From NCBI GenBank assembly GCA_001184205.1, contig LBMP01000007.1:1-64000 (forward strand): a DNA stretch of 64,000 bases, read 5' to 3'. Source of the DNA: Desulfocarbo indianensis. GTDB taxonomy: Bacteria > Desulfobacterota > Desulfarculia > Desulfarculales > Desulfarculaceae. The notes under the pieces were generated by a model. That model saw only the letters and a program-made list of their open reading frames with translations, had not been told where the DNA came from and did not search any database. Position numbers and translations under genes: made by a program. Of this stretch, positions 1-9,026 are shown in pieces. How positions within the stretch are numbered: the first letter of the stretch is position 1; every line of letters starts with the position of its first letter.

Positions 1-317
1 GGGATTCCCCCAGCCTGGTGATCATCCCGGAGCTGGTCAAGGCCGGGGCCCAGGCGCGGGCCTTCGACCCGGCGGGCATGGACATGGCCAAGCCCATGCT
101 GCCCCGGGAACTGACCTACTGCGCCAACGCCTATGAGACCTGCCAGGGGGCGGACGCCCTGGTGCTCATGACCGAGTGGAACCAGTTCCGCAACCTGGAC
201 TGGCAGCGGGTGGGCGAGGCCATGGCCGGCAAGGTGGTGGTGGATTTGCGCAACGTGTACCAGCCCCAGCGCATGCGCGACCTGGGCCTGGATTACCACT
301 GCGTGGGTAGATTGTAG
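1..317 (+). CDS. ugd: UDP-glucose 6-dehydrogenase, C-terminal part (5' end outside window)
   Basis: About 104 residues of the C-terminal UDP-binding domain of the UDP-glucose/GDP-mannose dehydrogenase family are visible; the frame enters at base 3. The family oxidises UDP-glucose to UDP-glucuronate with two NAD+ in the cytosol, feeding surface polysaccharide synthesis. The TEWNQFRNLDW stretch (fragment residue 57 onward) and the late strand VVVDLRNVY are typical of this domain, and TEW..FR favours the UDP-glucose type. The Rossmann domain and catalytic Cys lie outside the window, so the exact sugar nucleotide is not proven. Confidence 0.85.
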   Translation, partial: DSPSLVIIPELVKAGAQARAFDPAGMDMAKPMLPRELTYCANAYETCQGADALVLMTEWNQFRNLDWQRVGEAMAGKVVVDLRNVYQPQRMRDLGLDYHCVGRL

Positions 318-331
318 AAAGGCCGGCAGGG

Positions 332-886
332 GTGTCCCCATCCGCCAGCAAGAATCCGCCGCCGGCCATGCTGGTGATCGGTCTGTTGGCCGCCTCCGAG
401 GAGCCGCGCAGCCGGGCCGTGGGCCAGCTGGCGGAACGCTTCGGGGAGCTTTGTTTCCTTTCCGGACCGCTGGAGTTTCCTTCCAAGTACTACCGGCCGG
501 AGATGGGAGGCCCTCTCAGCCGGCGCATGGCGGCTTTTTGCCGGCTGGTGGAAGCCCAGGAGTTGGCCGGCATAAAAAAAACCTGCATGGAGCTGGAGGC
601 GGCGGCCGCGGTGGAGGGCAAGCGGGCGGTCAATATCGACCCAGGGCTTTTAAGCCCAGACGCCTTGATCCTGGCCACCCACAAGCATAGTGGCCATCGC
701 GTTACCTTGCAGCCGGGTATTCATGCCGAGATCACCTTGTGGTACCATCATGGAGCTTATCACCCCTTGCCCTGGACGTATCCGGATTTCGCCGGGGAAG
801 AATTACGGAACCTGCTTGCCGCGCTACGCCGCCGCTACCTATGGCAGTTGACCGACGCCGCGGGATTTGGAGGAGAGCGTTGTTGA
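332..886 (+). CDS. DUF4416 family protein
   Basis: 184-residue protein with a GTG start 15 bases after the ugd stop. The central block NIDPGLLSPDALILATHKHSGHR followed by an HAEITLW-like strand and WTYPDF near residue 150 is the pattern of the DUF4416 family, known mainly from Desulfobacterota and Nitrospirota; no biochemical function is established. No signal peptide or membrane segment is seen, so it is probably cytosolic. It overlaps the next gene yicC by 4 bases, indicating translational coupling with the RNA/nucleotide genes downstream. Confidence 0.8.
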   Translation: MSPSASKNPPPAMLVIGLLAASEEPRSRAVGQLAERFGELCFLSGPLEFPSKYYRPEMGGPLSRRMAAFCRLVEAQELAGIKKTCMELEAAAAVEGKRAVNIDPGLLSPDALILATHKHSGHRVTLQPGIHAEITLWYHHGAYHPLPWTYPDFAGEELRNLLAALRRRYLWQLTDAAGFGGERC

Positions 887-1758
887 AATCAATGACCGCC
901 TTTGGCCGCGGCCAGGCCCAGGCCCATGACGGCGCCTGGGTGGTTGAATTGCGTTGCGTGAATTCCCGTTTCCTGGACCCCCACTTCCGGCTGCCGCACG
1001 GTTTGGCCGGGCTGGAAGACCGCATAAAGAAAGCGCTGGCCGTGAGGCTGACCAGGGGCAGGATCAACATCGCGGTGAAGGCGGCCGGCGCGGTGGAGGC
1101 CCCGCCCAGGCTCATCCTCAACAAGCCGCTGGTGCATGAATACCGGCGGGTCCTGGAGGAGCTGAAAGCGGAATTGGGCCTGAGCGGCGACCCCGGCTTG
1201 GGGCCTTTTCTGGCCAACCGCGATCTGGTTCTGGTGGAGGACGCCTCGCCCGATCTGGATCAACTGTGGGCCGAGCTGGAGCCGGCCTTCAGACAGGCCC
1301 TGGACGAGGTGGAGGCCATGCGCTCCACCGAGGGGGCCAACCTGGCCAAGGACCTGGCCGAACGCCTGGACCTCTTGGAGGAGCTCTTTTCCCAGGCGGC
1401 CGCCCAGGCTCCCCTGGTGGTGGAGAACTACCGCGTCAAGCTGAAGGACCGCGTGGCGCAGATAATGGCGGACCTGGAGCCGGACGCCAACCGCCTGGCC
1501 ATGGAGGTGGCCATCCTGGCCGACAAGTGCGACGTGACCGAAGAGGCGGTGCGCGCCCAGAGCCACCTGGGCCAATTCCGCGAGTCGTTGGAGGCCAACG
1601 AACCGGTGGGCCGCAAGCTGGATTTCCTGTTGCAGGAGCTGAACCGCGAGGCCAACACCATGACCTCCAAACTGCCGGACGCCAAGGCCAGCCAACTTTG
1701 CGTGGACATCAAGACCGAGTTGGAAAGGCTGCGCGAGCAGGTGCAGAATATCGAGTAG
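883..1758 (+). CDS. yicC: YicC family endoribonuclease
   Basis: 291 residues from a TTG start that gives the family-typical N-terminus (KSMTAFGRG) and sits 7 bases after GGAGGAG at 869-875; TTG 880 is a nearby alternative. It has the YicC N-terminal domain (residues 1 to about 155) and the C-terminal DUF1732 domain ending in TELERLREQVQNIE. YicC proteins are stress-linked endoribonucleases acting on RNA in the cytosol. The order yicC - remA-like - gmk is a conserved neighbourhood in Desulfobacterota and Firmicutes. Confidence in family is high; the in vivo targets are unknown. Confidence 0.92.
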   Translation: MKSMTAFGRGQAQAHDGAWVVELRCVNSRFLDPHFRLPHGLAGLEDRIKKALAVRLTRGRINIAVKAAGAVEAPPRLILNKPLVHEYRRVLEELKAELGLSGDPGLGPFLANRDLVLVEDASPDLDQLWAELEPAFRQALDEVEAMRSTEGANLAKDLAERLDLLEELFSQAAAQAPLVVENYRVKLKDRVAQIMADLEPDANRLAMEVAILADKCDVTEEAVRAQSHLGQFRESLEANEPVGRKLDFLLQELNREANTMTSKLPDAKASQLCVDIKTELERLREQVQNIE

Positions 1759-1850
1759 GTCGTTTTCGGGGCCCGTCAGGGCCAGCCGTGTTTGAGTCCG
1801 GATCGTAATCGTTAAGACGAGCCAAACCTTTTAGCGCTGATCGGGGGAAG

Positions 1851-2144
1851 ATGCCCGGCAAACTGCTTAACCTGGGATTCGGCAATTCGGTGGTGGCCCG
1901 CCGGGTGCTGGCCATAGTGAATCCTTCCAGCGCGCCCATGAAGCGCCTGCGCGAGGAGGCCAGGGAGGCCGGACATCTCATCGACGCCACCCAGGGCCGC
2001 CGCACCCGCTCCATCATCGTGCTGGATTCGGGCCATGTGGTGCTGTCCGCCATCCAGGCCGACACCATGTCCCAGCGTTTCGAACACACCAGTTACGAAG
2101 ACCAAAGCATCTCCATTGCGCCCGAGGGGGAGGTCGAGGAATGA
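1851..2144 (+). CDS. RemA/DUF370 family DNA-binding regulator-like protein
   Basis: 97 residues, complete, starting [11 protein letters not shown] and carrying the conserved [11 protein letters not shown] segment (about residues 44-54) of the DUF370/RemA family. In Bacillus RemA is a ring-forming DNA-binding activator of biofilm matrix genes; in Gram-negative bacteria the homolog sits between yicC and gmk and its role is not established. The ATG follows GGGGGAAG unusually closely. The gene overlaps gmk by 4 bases (ATGA, 2141-2144). No extra domains are seen. Confidence 0.85.
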   Translation: MPGKLLNLGFGNSVVARRVLAIVNPSSAPMKRLREEAREAGHLIDATQGRRTRSIIVLDSGHVVLSAIQADTMSQRFEHTSYEDQSISIAPEGEVEE

Positions 2145-2746
2145 GCAAGGGGCAGATTTTCGTGCTGTCCGGACCGCCGGGGGCGGGCAAAAGCACCGTG
2201 CGCCAGGCCTTGCTGGAAAAACGGCCCTCCCTGATTTACTCGGTCAGCTTCACCACCCGCCAGCCTCGGGCCGGAGAGCGGGACGGAGTCGATTATTATT
2301 TCGTGACGCGGGAAGAATTCCTGGCCCGCCACAAGCAGGGCGAATTCGCGGAGTACAACCAGATATTCGGCAACTACTACGGCACCTCGCGCAAGACCCT
2401 GCAAGAGGCGCTCGATCAAGGCAAGGAAGTGCTGCTGGATATCGACGTCGACGGCGCGGCCATCCTGAAAATGAAGTTCCCCGGCGGCGTGTTCATTCTA
2501 CTGGTGCCGCCCTCGCGCCAGGAGTTGGAAAGAAGACTGCGCGGCCGCGGCACCGAGGACGAGGCCCAGGTTGAGGAGCGCCTGGCCCGGGTGGCCTATG
2601 AACTCGGCTCGGTGGGGGGGTATGATTACCTCATCTGCAATGACAGGCTTGATGAAGCCGTGGACGGGGTGCTCACCATCATCAAGGCCGAGTCCTACCG
2701 CACCAAGCTCAGCGCGGACGATCTCTTGCAGCAATTCGCCTTTTAG
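2141..2746 (+). CDS. gmk: Guanylate kinase
   Basis: 201 residues, normal length. Phosphorylates GMP to GDP with ATP in the cytosol. P-loop [10 protein letters not shown] is at residues 10-19; the GMP-binding region [21 protein letters not shown] follows, with NYYGTS and LLDIDVDGA motifs in the expected order. Translationally coupled to the upstream remA-like gene. The usual next gene rpoZ is absent; instead the 3' end overlaps that of the convergent rlmB gene by 4 bases (2743-2746). Confidence 0.96.
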   Translation: MSKGQIFVLSGPPGAGKSTVRQALLEKRPSLIYSVSFTTRQPRAGERDGVDYYFVTREEFLARHKQGEFAEYNQIFGNYYGTSRKTLQEALDQGKEVLLDIDVDGAAILKMKFPGGVFILLVPPSRQELERRLRGRGTEDEAQVEERLARVAYELGSVGGYDYLICNDRLDEAVDGVLTIIKAESYRTKLSADDLLQQFAF

Positions 2747-3495
2747 CCGCCGCTCCTCTGGCGGACTATCTCGAAAAGCAAAATACCCGCGGCCACCGCC
2801 GCGTTGAGGCTCTCCACCCCGGCGGCCAGGGGCAGGCTGGCGGTGAGGTCGCAGGCCTTGAGCAGGCGCTCGCCCACGCCCTTGTGCTCGCCGCCCACCA
2901 CCAGGGCCAGGGGTATTTTCAAATCCAGTTCCCAGGGCGGCGGCGCGCCCCTGGTGCAGGCGGCCAAGGCCCACAGGCCGGCCTCCTTTAGCTCGGCCAG
3001 GGCCTGGCTTAGGTTCACCACCCTGGCCACGGGCAAAATACTCAGAGCCCCGGCCGCCGTCTTGGCCACCGCGGGGGTGAGGCCGCAGGCCCGGTCCTTG
3101 GGCACCACCAGGCCCTGGGCCCCCGCCGCCGCCGCGCTGCGGATCAGGGCCCCCAGGTTGTGGGGGTCTTGCAGATGATCGGCCACCACCACCAGGCCCT
3201 TTTCGCCCGCCTCCCTGGCCAGGCCGATTATGGTATCCAGTTCCGCATAGCCGCCGGCGGCCAGGTACAGTCCCACGCCCTGGTGATTGGCTCCCTGGCT
3301 GAGTTCATCCAAAAGGCGGGCCTCCACCCGGCGCACCTTGACGCCGGCGGCGCGCGCCGCTTCCAGGATGCTTCTCATGGGCGCTGATTTCTCTCCGCCG
3401 CTTATTAGCAGCTCGCGGGCTTGCCGGGCGTTGTTTAGCAACGCCTGGGCCACGGCGTGGCGGCCCACGATGATGGCGCTGGCATCCTTGGTCAA
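2743..3495 (-). CDS. rlmB: 23S rRNA 2'-O-ribose methyltransferase, SpoU/TrmH family (RlmB type)
   Basis: 250 residues from a TTG start behind AGGAGGGGG. The N-terminal substrate-binding domain (IIVGRHAVAQALLN) is followed by a SPOUT domain with motif 1 DPHNLGALIRSA, motif 2 VVGGEHKGVGERLL and motif 3 SLPLAAGVESLNAAVAAGILL, the knot that binds S-adenosylmethionine. RlmB methylates G2251 in the ribosomal P-loop; other TrmH-family targets cannot be excluded from sequence alone. It is the last gene of a - strand run (pterin protein, tatD, maf, yggS, rlmB). Confidence 0.9.
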   Translation of the reverse strand: MTKDASAIIVGRHAVAQALLNNARQARELLISGGEKSAPMRSILEAARAAGVKVRRVEARLLDELSQGANHQGVGLYLAAGGYAELDTIIGLAREAGEKGLVVVADHLQDPHNLGALIRSAAAAGAQGLVVPKDRACGLTPAVAKTAAGALSILPVARVVNLSQALAELKEAGLWALAACTRGAPPPWELDLKIPLALVVGGEHKGVGERLLKACDLTASLPLAAGVESLNAAVAAGILLFEIVRQRSGG

Positions 3496-3568
3496 GGCCC
3501 CCTCCTTTTGCTGAAGCCCTTTTGAAGCAAGCGGCGTGGTTTAACGTGAAGGACTTGCCGGAGATAAC

Positions 3569-4249
3569 TCAGCGGCCTCCGAAAATGGCGGTGCCCACTC
3601 TCACCAGGGTGGCCCCTTCGGCGATGGCCGCCTCGAAGTCGCCGCTCATGCCCATGGACAGTTCAGCCATGCAGCCGGGCGGCAGCGAGGGGGCCAGGCG
3701 GCGGGCCAACTCGCGCAGGGCGGCGAAATAGGGCCTGGCGCGCTCCGGCTCGTCGTAAAAGGGCGGAATGGTCATGAGGCCCCTGAGCTTGAGCCCCTCC
3801 AGGCCCGCCACGGCCTCGGCCAGGGCCGCGGCCTGGTCTTCCGCGCAGCCCGCTTTCTGCGGCTCCTGCCCCACGTTGACTTGCAGGAGCACGCCCAATA
3901 TCTTGCCCTGTTCCAAGGCCTGGCGCGACAAGGCCTGGGCGATCTTGAGCCGGTCCACGGTCTGCACCACGTCGAAAAGCGAAACCGCCAGCTTGGCCTT
4001 GTTGCTTTGCAGATTGCCGATCAGATGCCAGGAAGGGCCCGGACCCACCGCCGGTATCTTGGCCTGCGCCTCCTGCACGTAGTTTTCGCCGAAAACCGTC
4101 TGCCCGGCGGCCAGGGCCTCGATCACGTCGCCGGCCGGCTTGGTCTTGGATACCGCCACCAGGCGCACCTGGGCGGGGTCGCGTTGCGCGGCCAGGGCGG
4201 CGGCCCGCATGCGCTCGGTCACGGCTTTCAAGTTCTGCGCCAGATTCAT
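3569..4249 (-). CDS. YggS family pyridoxal phosphate homeostasis protein
   Basis: 226 residues. Single-domain alanine-racemase-like TIM barrel that binds PLP and buffers its cellular level. PLP lysine is K35 in LVAVSKTKP; GENYVQEA, WHLIGNLQSNKAK and the C-terminal SMGMSGDFEAAIAEGATLVRVGTAIFG are all present. Start ATG is preceded by AAGGG and lies 9 bases after the maf stop, so the two genes are almost certainly co-transcribed. Called with high confidence from full-length motif agreement. Confidence 0.95.
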   Translation of the reverse strand: MNLAQNLKAVTERMRAAALAAQRDPAQVRLVAVSKTKPAGDVIEALAAGQTVFGENYVQEAQAKIPAVGPGPSWHLIGNLQSNKAKLAVSLFDVVQTVDRLKIAQALSRQALEQGKILGVLLQVNVGQEPQKAGCAEDQAAALAEAVAGLEGLKLRGLMTIPPFYDEPERARPYFAALRELARRLAPSLPPGCMAELSMGMSGDFEAAIAEGATLVRVGTAIFGGR

Positions 4250-4258
4250 GATCGCCCT

Positions 4259-4873
4259 TCAGTTGAGTTGCGGAGCCGGTTGCGAGGCGGGCCGGATGAT
4301 GCCCCGGCGCATCATGAGCCTCACGCAGGCGGCCAGAGGCAGGCCCACCACGTTGGTGTAGGAGCCGCTCACCCACTCCACCAGGGCCGCGCCCCGGCCC
4401 TGCACCGCGTAGGCCCCGGCCTTGTCCAGGGGTTCGCCCGAGGCCACGTAGGATTCTATCTCAGCCGGCGCCAGGCTGCGGAAACGCACCTTGGTTTCGG
4501 CCAGGCCCAGTTCCTCCCAGCCCTCGCCGCGCAGGCAGAATCCGGTCACCACCCGGTGCTCCCGCCCGGAGAGAAGCCCCAGCATTTTTTTGGCCTGGCC
4601 CGCGTCATCCGGCTTGCCCAGGATCATATCATCCAGGGCGACCAGGGTGTCGGCCGCCAGCACCGCCGCCCCGGCGCGGGAAACTGCCGTTGCGGCGGCC
4701 TTGAGCCTGGCCAGGCGCTGGGCGGCTTCGGCGGCTTTTTCGCCGGGCAGCAGGCTTTCGTCGATGTGGGCCGGGGCCAGATCGAACTGCAGGCCGATGC
4801 GCCCCAGGAGCTCCAGGCGGCGGGGCGAGGCCGAGGCCAAGACCAGCCTTTGGCCGGGCGTCACGCAATACAT
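4259..4873 (-). CDS. maf: Maf-like nucleoside triphosphate pyrophosphatase
   Basis: 204 residues from ATG 4873. Hydrolyses non-canonical or free NTPs (dTTP/UTP/CTP or modified forms) to the monophosphate. LVLASASPRRLELL (about residues 10-23) and the catalytic AADTLVALD are intact, as are the GKP and SYTNVVGLPL blocks. The frame stays open upstream across tatD DNA, but MYCVTPGQRLVLASAS fits the family N-terminus. It lies 2 bases from the tatD stop. Subfamily (YhdE or YceF type) was not resolved. Confidence 0.93.
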   Translation of the reverse strand: MYCVTPGQRLVLASASPRRLELLGRIGLQFDLAPAHIDESLLPGEKAAEAAQRLARLKAAATAVSRAGAAVLAADTLVALDDMILGKPDDAGQAKKMLGLLSGREHRVVTGFCLRGEGWEELGLAETKVRFRSLAPAEIESYVASGEPLDKAGAYAVQGRGAALVEWVSGSYTNVVGLPLAACVRLMMRRGIIRPASQPAPQLN

Positions 4874-4875
4874 GG

Positions 4876-5661
4876 CTAGGCCCCCGCCGGCAGCCCGAAG
4901 ACCCGCCGGGAATTGGCCGTGGTGGCCGCGGCCACCTGGGCGGGGCTCAGGCCCAGAATCTCGGCCAGGCCCTGGCAGGTGTAGGCCAGATAGGCCGGCT
5001 CGTTGGGTTTGCCCCGCCGGGCCTGGGGCGCCAGAAACGGGCAATCGGTCTCCAGCATGATGCTGTTCAAGGGCACGCCGCGGGCCACTTCCCACAGCGT
5101 GTGGTTTTTGGGATAGGTTATGGGCCCATCGATGCCGATGGCGAAGCCCAGGTCCAAAAACCGCTTGGCCAGATTCAAATCCCCGGAAAAGCAGTGCACC
5201 ACCCCGCCCACTTGGCCGGCGTCCTGCTCCGTGAGCATGGCCAGGGTTTCCTCGTGGGCCTCGCGGTCGTGGATGACCAGGGGCAGTTGCAGGCGCAGGG
5301 CCAGCTCTATCTGGCGGGCGAAGACTTCCCTTTGCGCGGGGCGCGGCGAGCGGTCGCGATAAAAATCCAGGCCGCATTCGCCCCAGGCCACCGCGCCTTG
5401 CCCGGCCAGCCGGGCCATGGCCTGCCACATGGCCTCATCGGCCTGGGCCGCGTCGTGGGGGTGCAGGCCCACCGTGAAGAATATGTCTTCATTGTCCGCC
5501 GCGAATTGGGCGGCTTTCTGGGAGGAGGCCAGATCGATGCCGATGGTCACTATCTGCGCCACGCCGGCGTCGCGGGCCCGTTGCAGGGCCGCCAGGGGCT
5601 CTTTCAGGAGGTCCAGGTGGGCGTGACTGTCCACCAGAATCATTCGGTTATGCTCAGGCAA
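4876..5661 (-). CDS. TatD family metal-dependent hydrolase (DNase)
   Basis: 261 residues. TIM-barrel amidohydrolase-superfamily deoxyribonuclease with HAHLD metal motif near residue 13, a GLHPHD motif, the metal-bridging Glu in GECGLDFYRD, H in LVIHDREAHEE, HCFSG, and the late Asp in METDCPFLAP-like LETDCPFLAPQ. TTG 5661 has GGAG 9 bases upstream; ATG 5643 (MILVDSHAHLD) is an equally short alternative start. Next to maf and the pterin-binding protein on the same strand. Cellular role (DNA repair or 3'-exonuclease quality control) is inferred from the family. Confidence 0.93.
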   Translation of the reverse strand: MPEHNRMILVDSHAHLDLLKEPLAALQRARDAGVAQIVTIGIDLASSQKAAQFAADNEDIFFTVGLHPHDAAQADEAMWQAMARLAGQGAVAWGECGLDFYRDRSPRPAQREVFARQIELALRLQLPLVIHDREAHEETLAMLTEQDAGQVGGVVHCFSGDLNLAKRFLDLGFAIGIDGPITYPKNHTLWEVARGVPLNSIMLETDCPFLAPQARRGKPNEPAYLAYTCQGLAEILGLSPAQVAAATTANSRRVFGLPAGA

Positions 5662-5689
5662 GGCGAAAGGCTCCGTTCCATAGGCGTTC

Positions 5690-6484
5690 TCAATCCTGGT
5701 ATTCGCCGGGCGCGAACACGCGTTCGCCGCCGAAGACCCGGCACAGGCCGGCCACCCGCGCCAAGTCCCCGTCCAGGACGTCCAGCATGGCCACGTCCAG
5801 GCCGGCTCCCCAAGCCGCCGCCAGAAAAGGCCCGGCCGCGAAGCCGGCCCTGGCCCCGGCGGTGTGGGTGGCCAGGTTGGAGAGGGCCAATAGGGTGCGC
5901 GGCGCGGGGTCGAACACCTGGGGCGCCGCCCGCAAAAAGCGGATCACGGCGTCGGCGTGGGCCTCGCCGCCGGTCAGGGCCAGGGGCATGACCATGGGGT
6001 CCAGGATCAGGCGCTGGCCCATGATGCCCTGGCGGGCCGCCTCGCTCACGATCAGGGCGGCCAGCTCCAGGCGGCCTTCCAGGGAAACCGGCACGGTTTC
6101 GGTCATGGTGGCGGCCACCACGTCCAAACCGTACATGGCGGCCAATTCCATCACCGGCTTGAGCCGTTGGGGCTGGGCCGTGGCCATGTTCAGGATGGGC
6201 GGCCGCGAGCAAAAGCCCACGCCCAGGGAAAGGGTGTCGGCGTCCGGCGCGTCCAGCATCAGGGTGAGGCCGCAGGCCGCCTCCGCGGTCTGCACCGCGA
6301 AGCGCCAGACCTCGGCCCGCTGGGCGGCCGGCACGTAGCCGGGATTGATGTCCAGCCACTGGGCGCCGGCCTCCTGGCAGCGCCGGCAGAGGGCGGCCAG
6401 CGCCTCGGCGTCGCGTTGGGCCAGGGCCCTGGCCACGCTGGGCCGGGCCGCGCTCAGGTTGTCGGCGGCTTTGATCATGGGCAT
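5690..6484 (-). CDS. Pterin-binding (DHPS-like) methyltetrahydrofolate methyltransferase-type protein
   Basis: 264 residues from ATG 6484 with AGGGG 8 bases upstream. A single pterin-binding TIM barrel of the type in AcsE and MetH: LDINPG, LMLDAPDADTL, the conserved N in ILNMAT, LILDPMVMPL and TLLALSNL line up with pterin-contacting segments of AcsE. AcsE transfers methyl from methyl-H4folate to the corrinoid protein of the Wood-Ljungdahl pathway. No cobalamin or homocysteine domain is attached and no acs/cdh gene is near, so acceptor is unknown. Folate synthesis DHPS is less likely because the sequence tracks the methyltransferase branch. Confidence 0.75.
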   Translation of the reverse strand: MPMIKAADNLSAARPSVARALAQRDAEALAALCRRCQEAGAQWLDINPGYVPAAQRAEVWRFAVQTAEAACGLTLMLDAPDADTLSLGVGFCSRPPILNMATAQPQRLKPVMELAAMYGLDVVAATMTETVPVSLEGRLELAALIVSEAARQGIMGQRLILDPMVMPLALTGGEAHADAVIRFLRAAPQVFDPAPRTLLALSNLATHTAGARAGFAAGPFLAAAWGAGLDVAMLDVLDGDLARVAGLCRVFGGERVFAPGEYQD

Positions 6485-6577
6485 GAGTCTAACCCCTGGG
6501 CACCGGCCTGGCAAGCCGCGGGCGGCCCGACTTGACAGCGCCGTGGCGGCCGGGGTTTATTCTTTTGTCGCGGGTCT

Positions 6578-6641
6578 GATACCCCTAAGCTTGCTGCGGT
6601 ATGATTTGGTTCCCGCCGATACCCCGCAGCTTGCTGCGGGG
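6578..6641. repeat. Two tandem REP-like palindromes
   Basis: Copy 2 contains a perfect inverted repeat at 6622-6641 (CCCCGCAGC, TT, GCTGCGGGG). Copy 1 (6578-6600) shares the GATACCCC start and AAGCTTGCTGCGG core but its arms are degraded. They lie 40 bases apart in the spacer between divergent genes. Size, symmetry and tandem placement match REP-type intergenic elements; no RAYT transposase is in the window. Confidence 0.6.
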
Positions 6642-6686
6642 AGGTTCATGTGGGTATATTGAAGCAAACAGCAATACGGGATCGCT

Positions 6687-7856
6687 TTGGACCAATCAGA
6701 ACTCATAGAAATGCGCCGCCGCCTGGAGGAGGCCGAGGAAGCCCGGCTTTCGCCCCATGCCTGCCCCAGCGCCAGCGCCATCCGCCGCCGGCCCGATGCC
6801 GCGGCCGAGAGCGGCCACCGCCTGGCCTTCGCCCTGGACGCGGACCGGGTGCTGCATTCCCTGGCCTACACCCGCTACATAGACAAGACCCAGGTCTTCA
6901 GCCTCATGGATAACGACCACATCACCCACCGGGTGCTGCACGTGCAGTTGGTGAGCAAGATCGGCCGCACCATGGGCCGGCTCTTGGGGCTCAACGAGGA
7001 CCTCATCGAAGCCATAGCCCTGGCCCACGACATCGGCCATCCGCCTTTCGGCCACGACGGCGAGACCTATCTGAGCCGCAAATGCCGGGAGCACGGCTTG
7101 GGCCCCTATCTCCACAATCTGCAATCGGTGCATTTCCTGGAAACCGTGGAAAAGGGCGGCAAGGGCCTGAATCTTTCCCTGCAGGTTCTGGACGGGGTGA
7201 TGTGCCACGACGGCGAGGCGCACACGGAACAGCTGGCGCCCCGGCCGGAAAAGGATTTCGCCCAACTGGACGCCGAGCTGGCGGCCCAGCAGCGCGAGCC
7301 CGGCCTGCGGCTCACGCCCATGACCATGGAAGGCTGCGTGGTGCGCATCTGCGACACGGTGGCCTATATCGGCCGCGATCTGGAGGACGCCATCTCCGTG
7401 GGCCTGATCCGGCGCAAGGACATCCCCCGCCGGGTTAGCGATCTTCTGGGCGACAGCAACGGCACCATCGTGTACCGCCTGGTGGAAGATTTGGCGGCGC
7501 GTTCCGCCGGCCAGGCCTGGGTGGGCTTCAGCCCGGAGATGGGCCAGGCCCTGGGCGAACTGAAGCGCTTCAACCTGGAGCGGATCTACCTTGACCCCCG
7601 CATCAAAAGCCAGCACCCTAAGATCGAAAAGGCTTTCAGCGCGCTTTTTGACCATTATCTGGATGATTTGCTGTCCGGCCGTCGCCAGAGCCAGGTCTTT
7701 GGCGATTTCCTGGCCGGCATGTCGCCGGAGTATCAGGCCGCCCATCCTCCGGCCGCCCTGGTGCGCGATTTCATCGCCGGCATGACCGATGATTATTTCC
7801 TGCGCCGCTATGAGGAGCTGGTCTGGCCGCGCCGGCTGCCCTCCCGCTTAGACTGA
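6687..7856 (+). CDS. Deoxyguanosinetriphosphate triphosphohydrolase-like dNTPase (HD domain)
   Basis: 389 residues from TTG 6687 (ATG 6711 possible). HD-domain enzyme that removes triphosphate from dNTPs, controlling the deoxynucleotide pool. The N-terminal RLAFALDADRVLHSLAYTRYIDKTQVF segment, HRVLHVQLVSKI, the metal-binding IALAHDIGHPPFGHDGE and the later Asp in CDTVAYIGRDLEDAI are intact. Length is typical for the dgt type 2 branch. Stands alone, preceded by the REP-like repeats and followed by the liv promoter region. Confidence 0.92.
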   Translation: MDQSELIEMRRRLEEAEEARLSPHACPSASAIRRRPDAAAESGHRLAFALDADRVLHSLAYTRYIDKTQVFSLMDNDHITHRVLHVQLVSKIGRTMGRLLGLNEDLIEAIALAHDIGHPPFGHDGETYLSRKCREHGLGPYLHNLQSVHFLETVEKGGKGLNLSLQVLDGVMCHDGEAHTEQLAPRPEKDFAQLDAELAAQQREPGLRLTPMTMEGCVVRICDTVAYIGRDLEDAISVGLIRRKDIPRRVSDLLGDSNGTIVYRLVEDLAARSAGQAWVGFSPEMGQALGELKRFNLERIYLDPRIKSQHPKIEKAFSALFDHYLDDLLSGRRQSQVFGDFLAGMSPEYQAAHPPAALVRDFIAGMTDDYFLRRYEELVWPRRLPSRLD

Positions 7857-7958
7857 GCGTTCGCTCGGTTGGCCTGCCATGGAGGCCGGAATCGGCCTTC
7901 CAAGAATGAACCAAGTTTCACAATATCTGAAATGTTAAGCACTTGCTGACATTAGCCC

Positions 7959-7988
7959 TTGACAAGCGGGAAGCCGGTTAGCTACAAA
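7959..7988 (+). promoter_or_regulatory. Candidate sigma70 promoter of the liv operon
   Basis: TTGACA at 7959-7964 and TACAAA at 7983-7988 are separated by 18 bases, in a 288-base gene-free stretch that is more AT-rich than its surroundings. It would leave a leader of about 150 bases before livG. The -35 box is perfect, the -10 box matches 4 of 6. No operator was recognised. Confidence 0.45.
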
Positions 7989-8144
7989 AATTCTAGCAGG
8001 GGCGACTCTCATTTAATTCCTACACACTTCATAAAGGTCCATACGGATAAATTTGTGTATTGCTATGCAACTTGCTCAATGTGCGTCCAACGGCCCCCAC
8101 AGAGACGGGTCTGTGACTGTGCTTGGCAGGGCTAGGGAGGAACT

Positions 8145-8990
<846 letters not shown>

Positions 8991-9026
8991 GCGTTGAGCC
9001 ACCTTCCGTCTGTAAGGAGCTGAATT

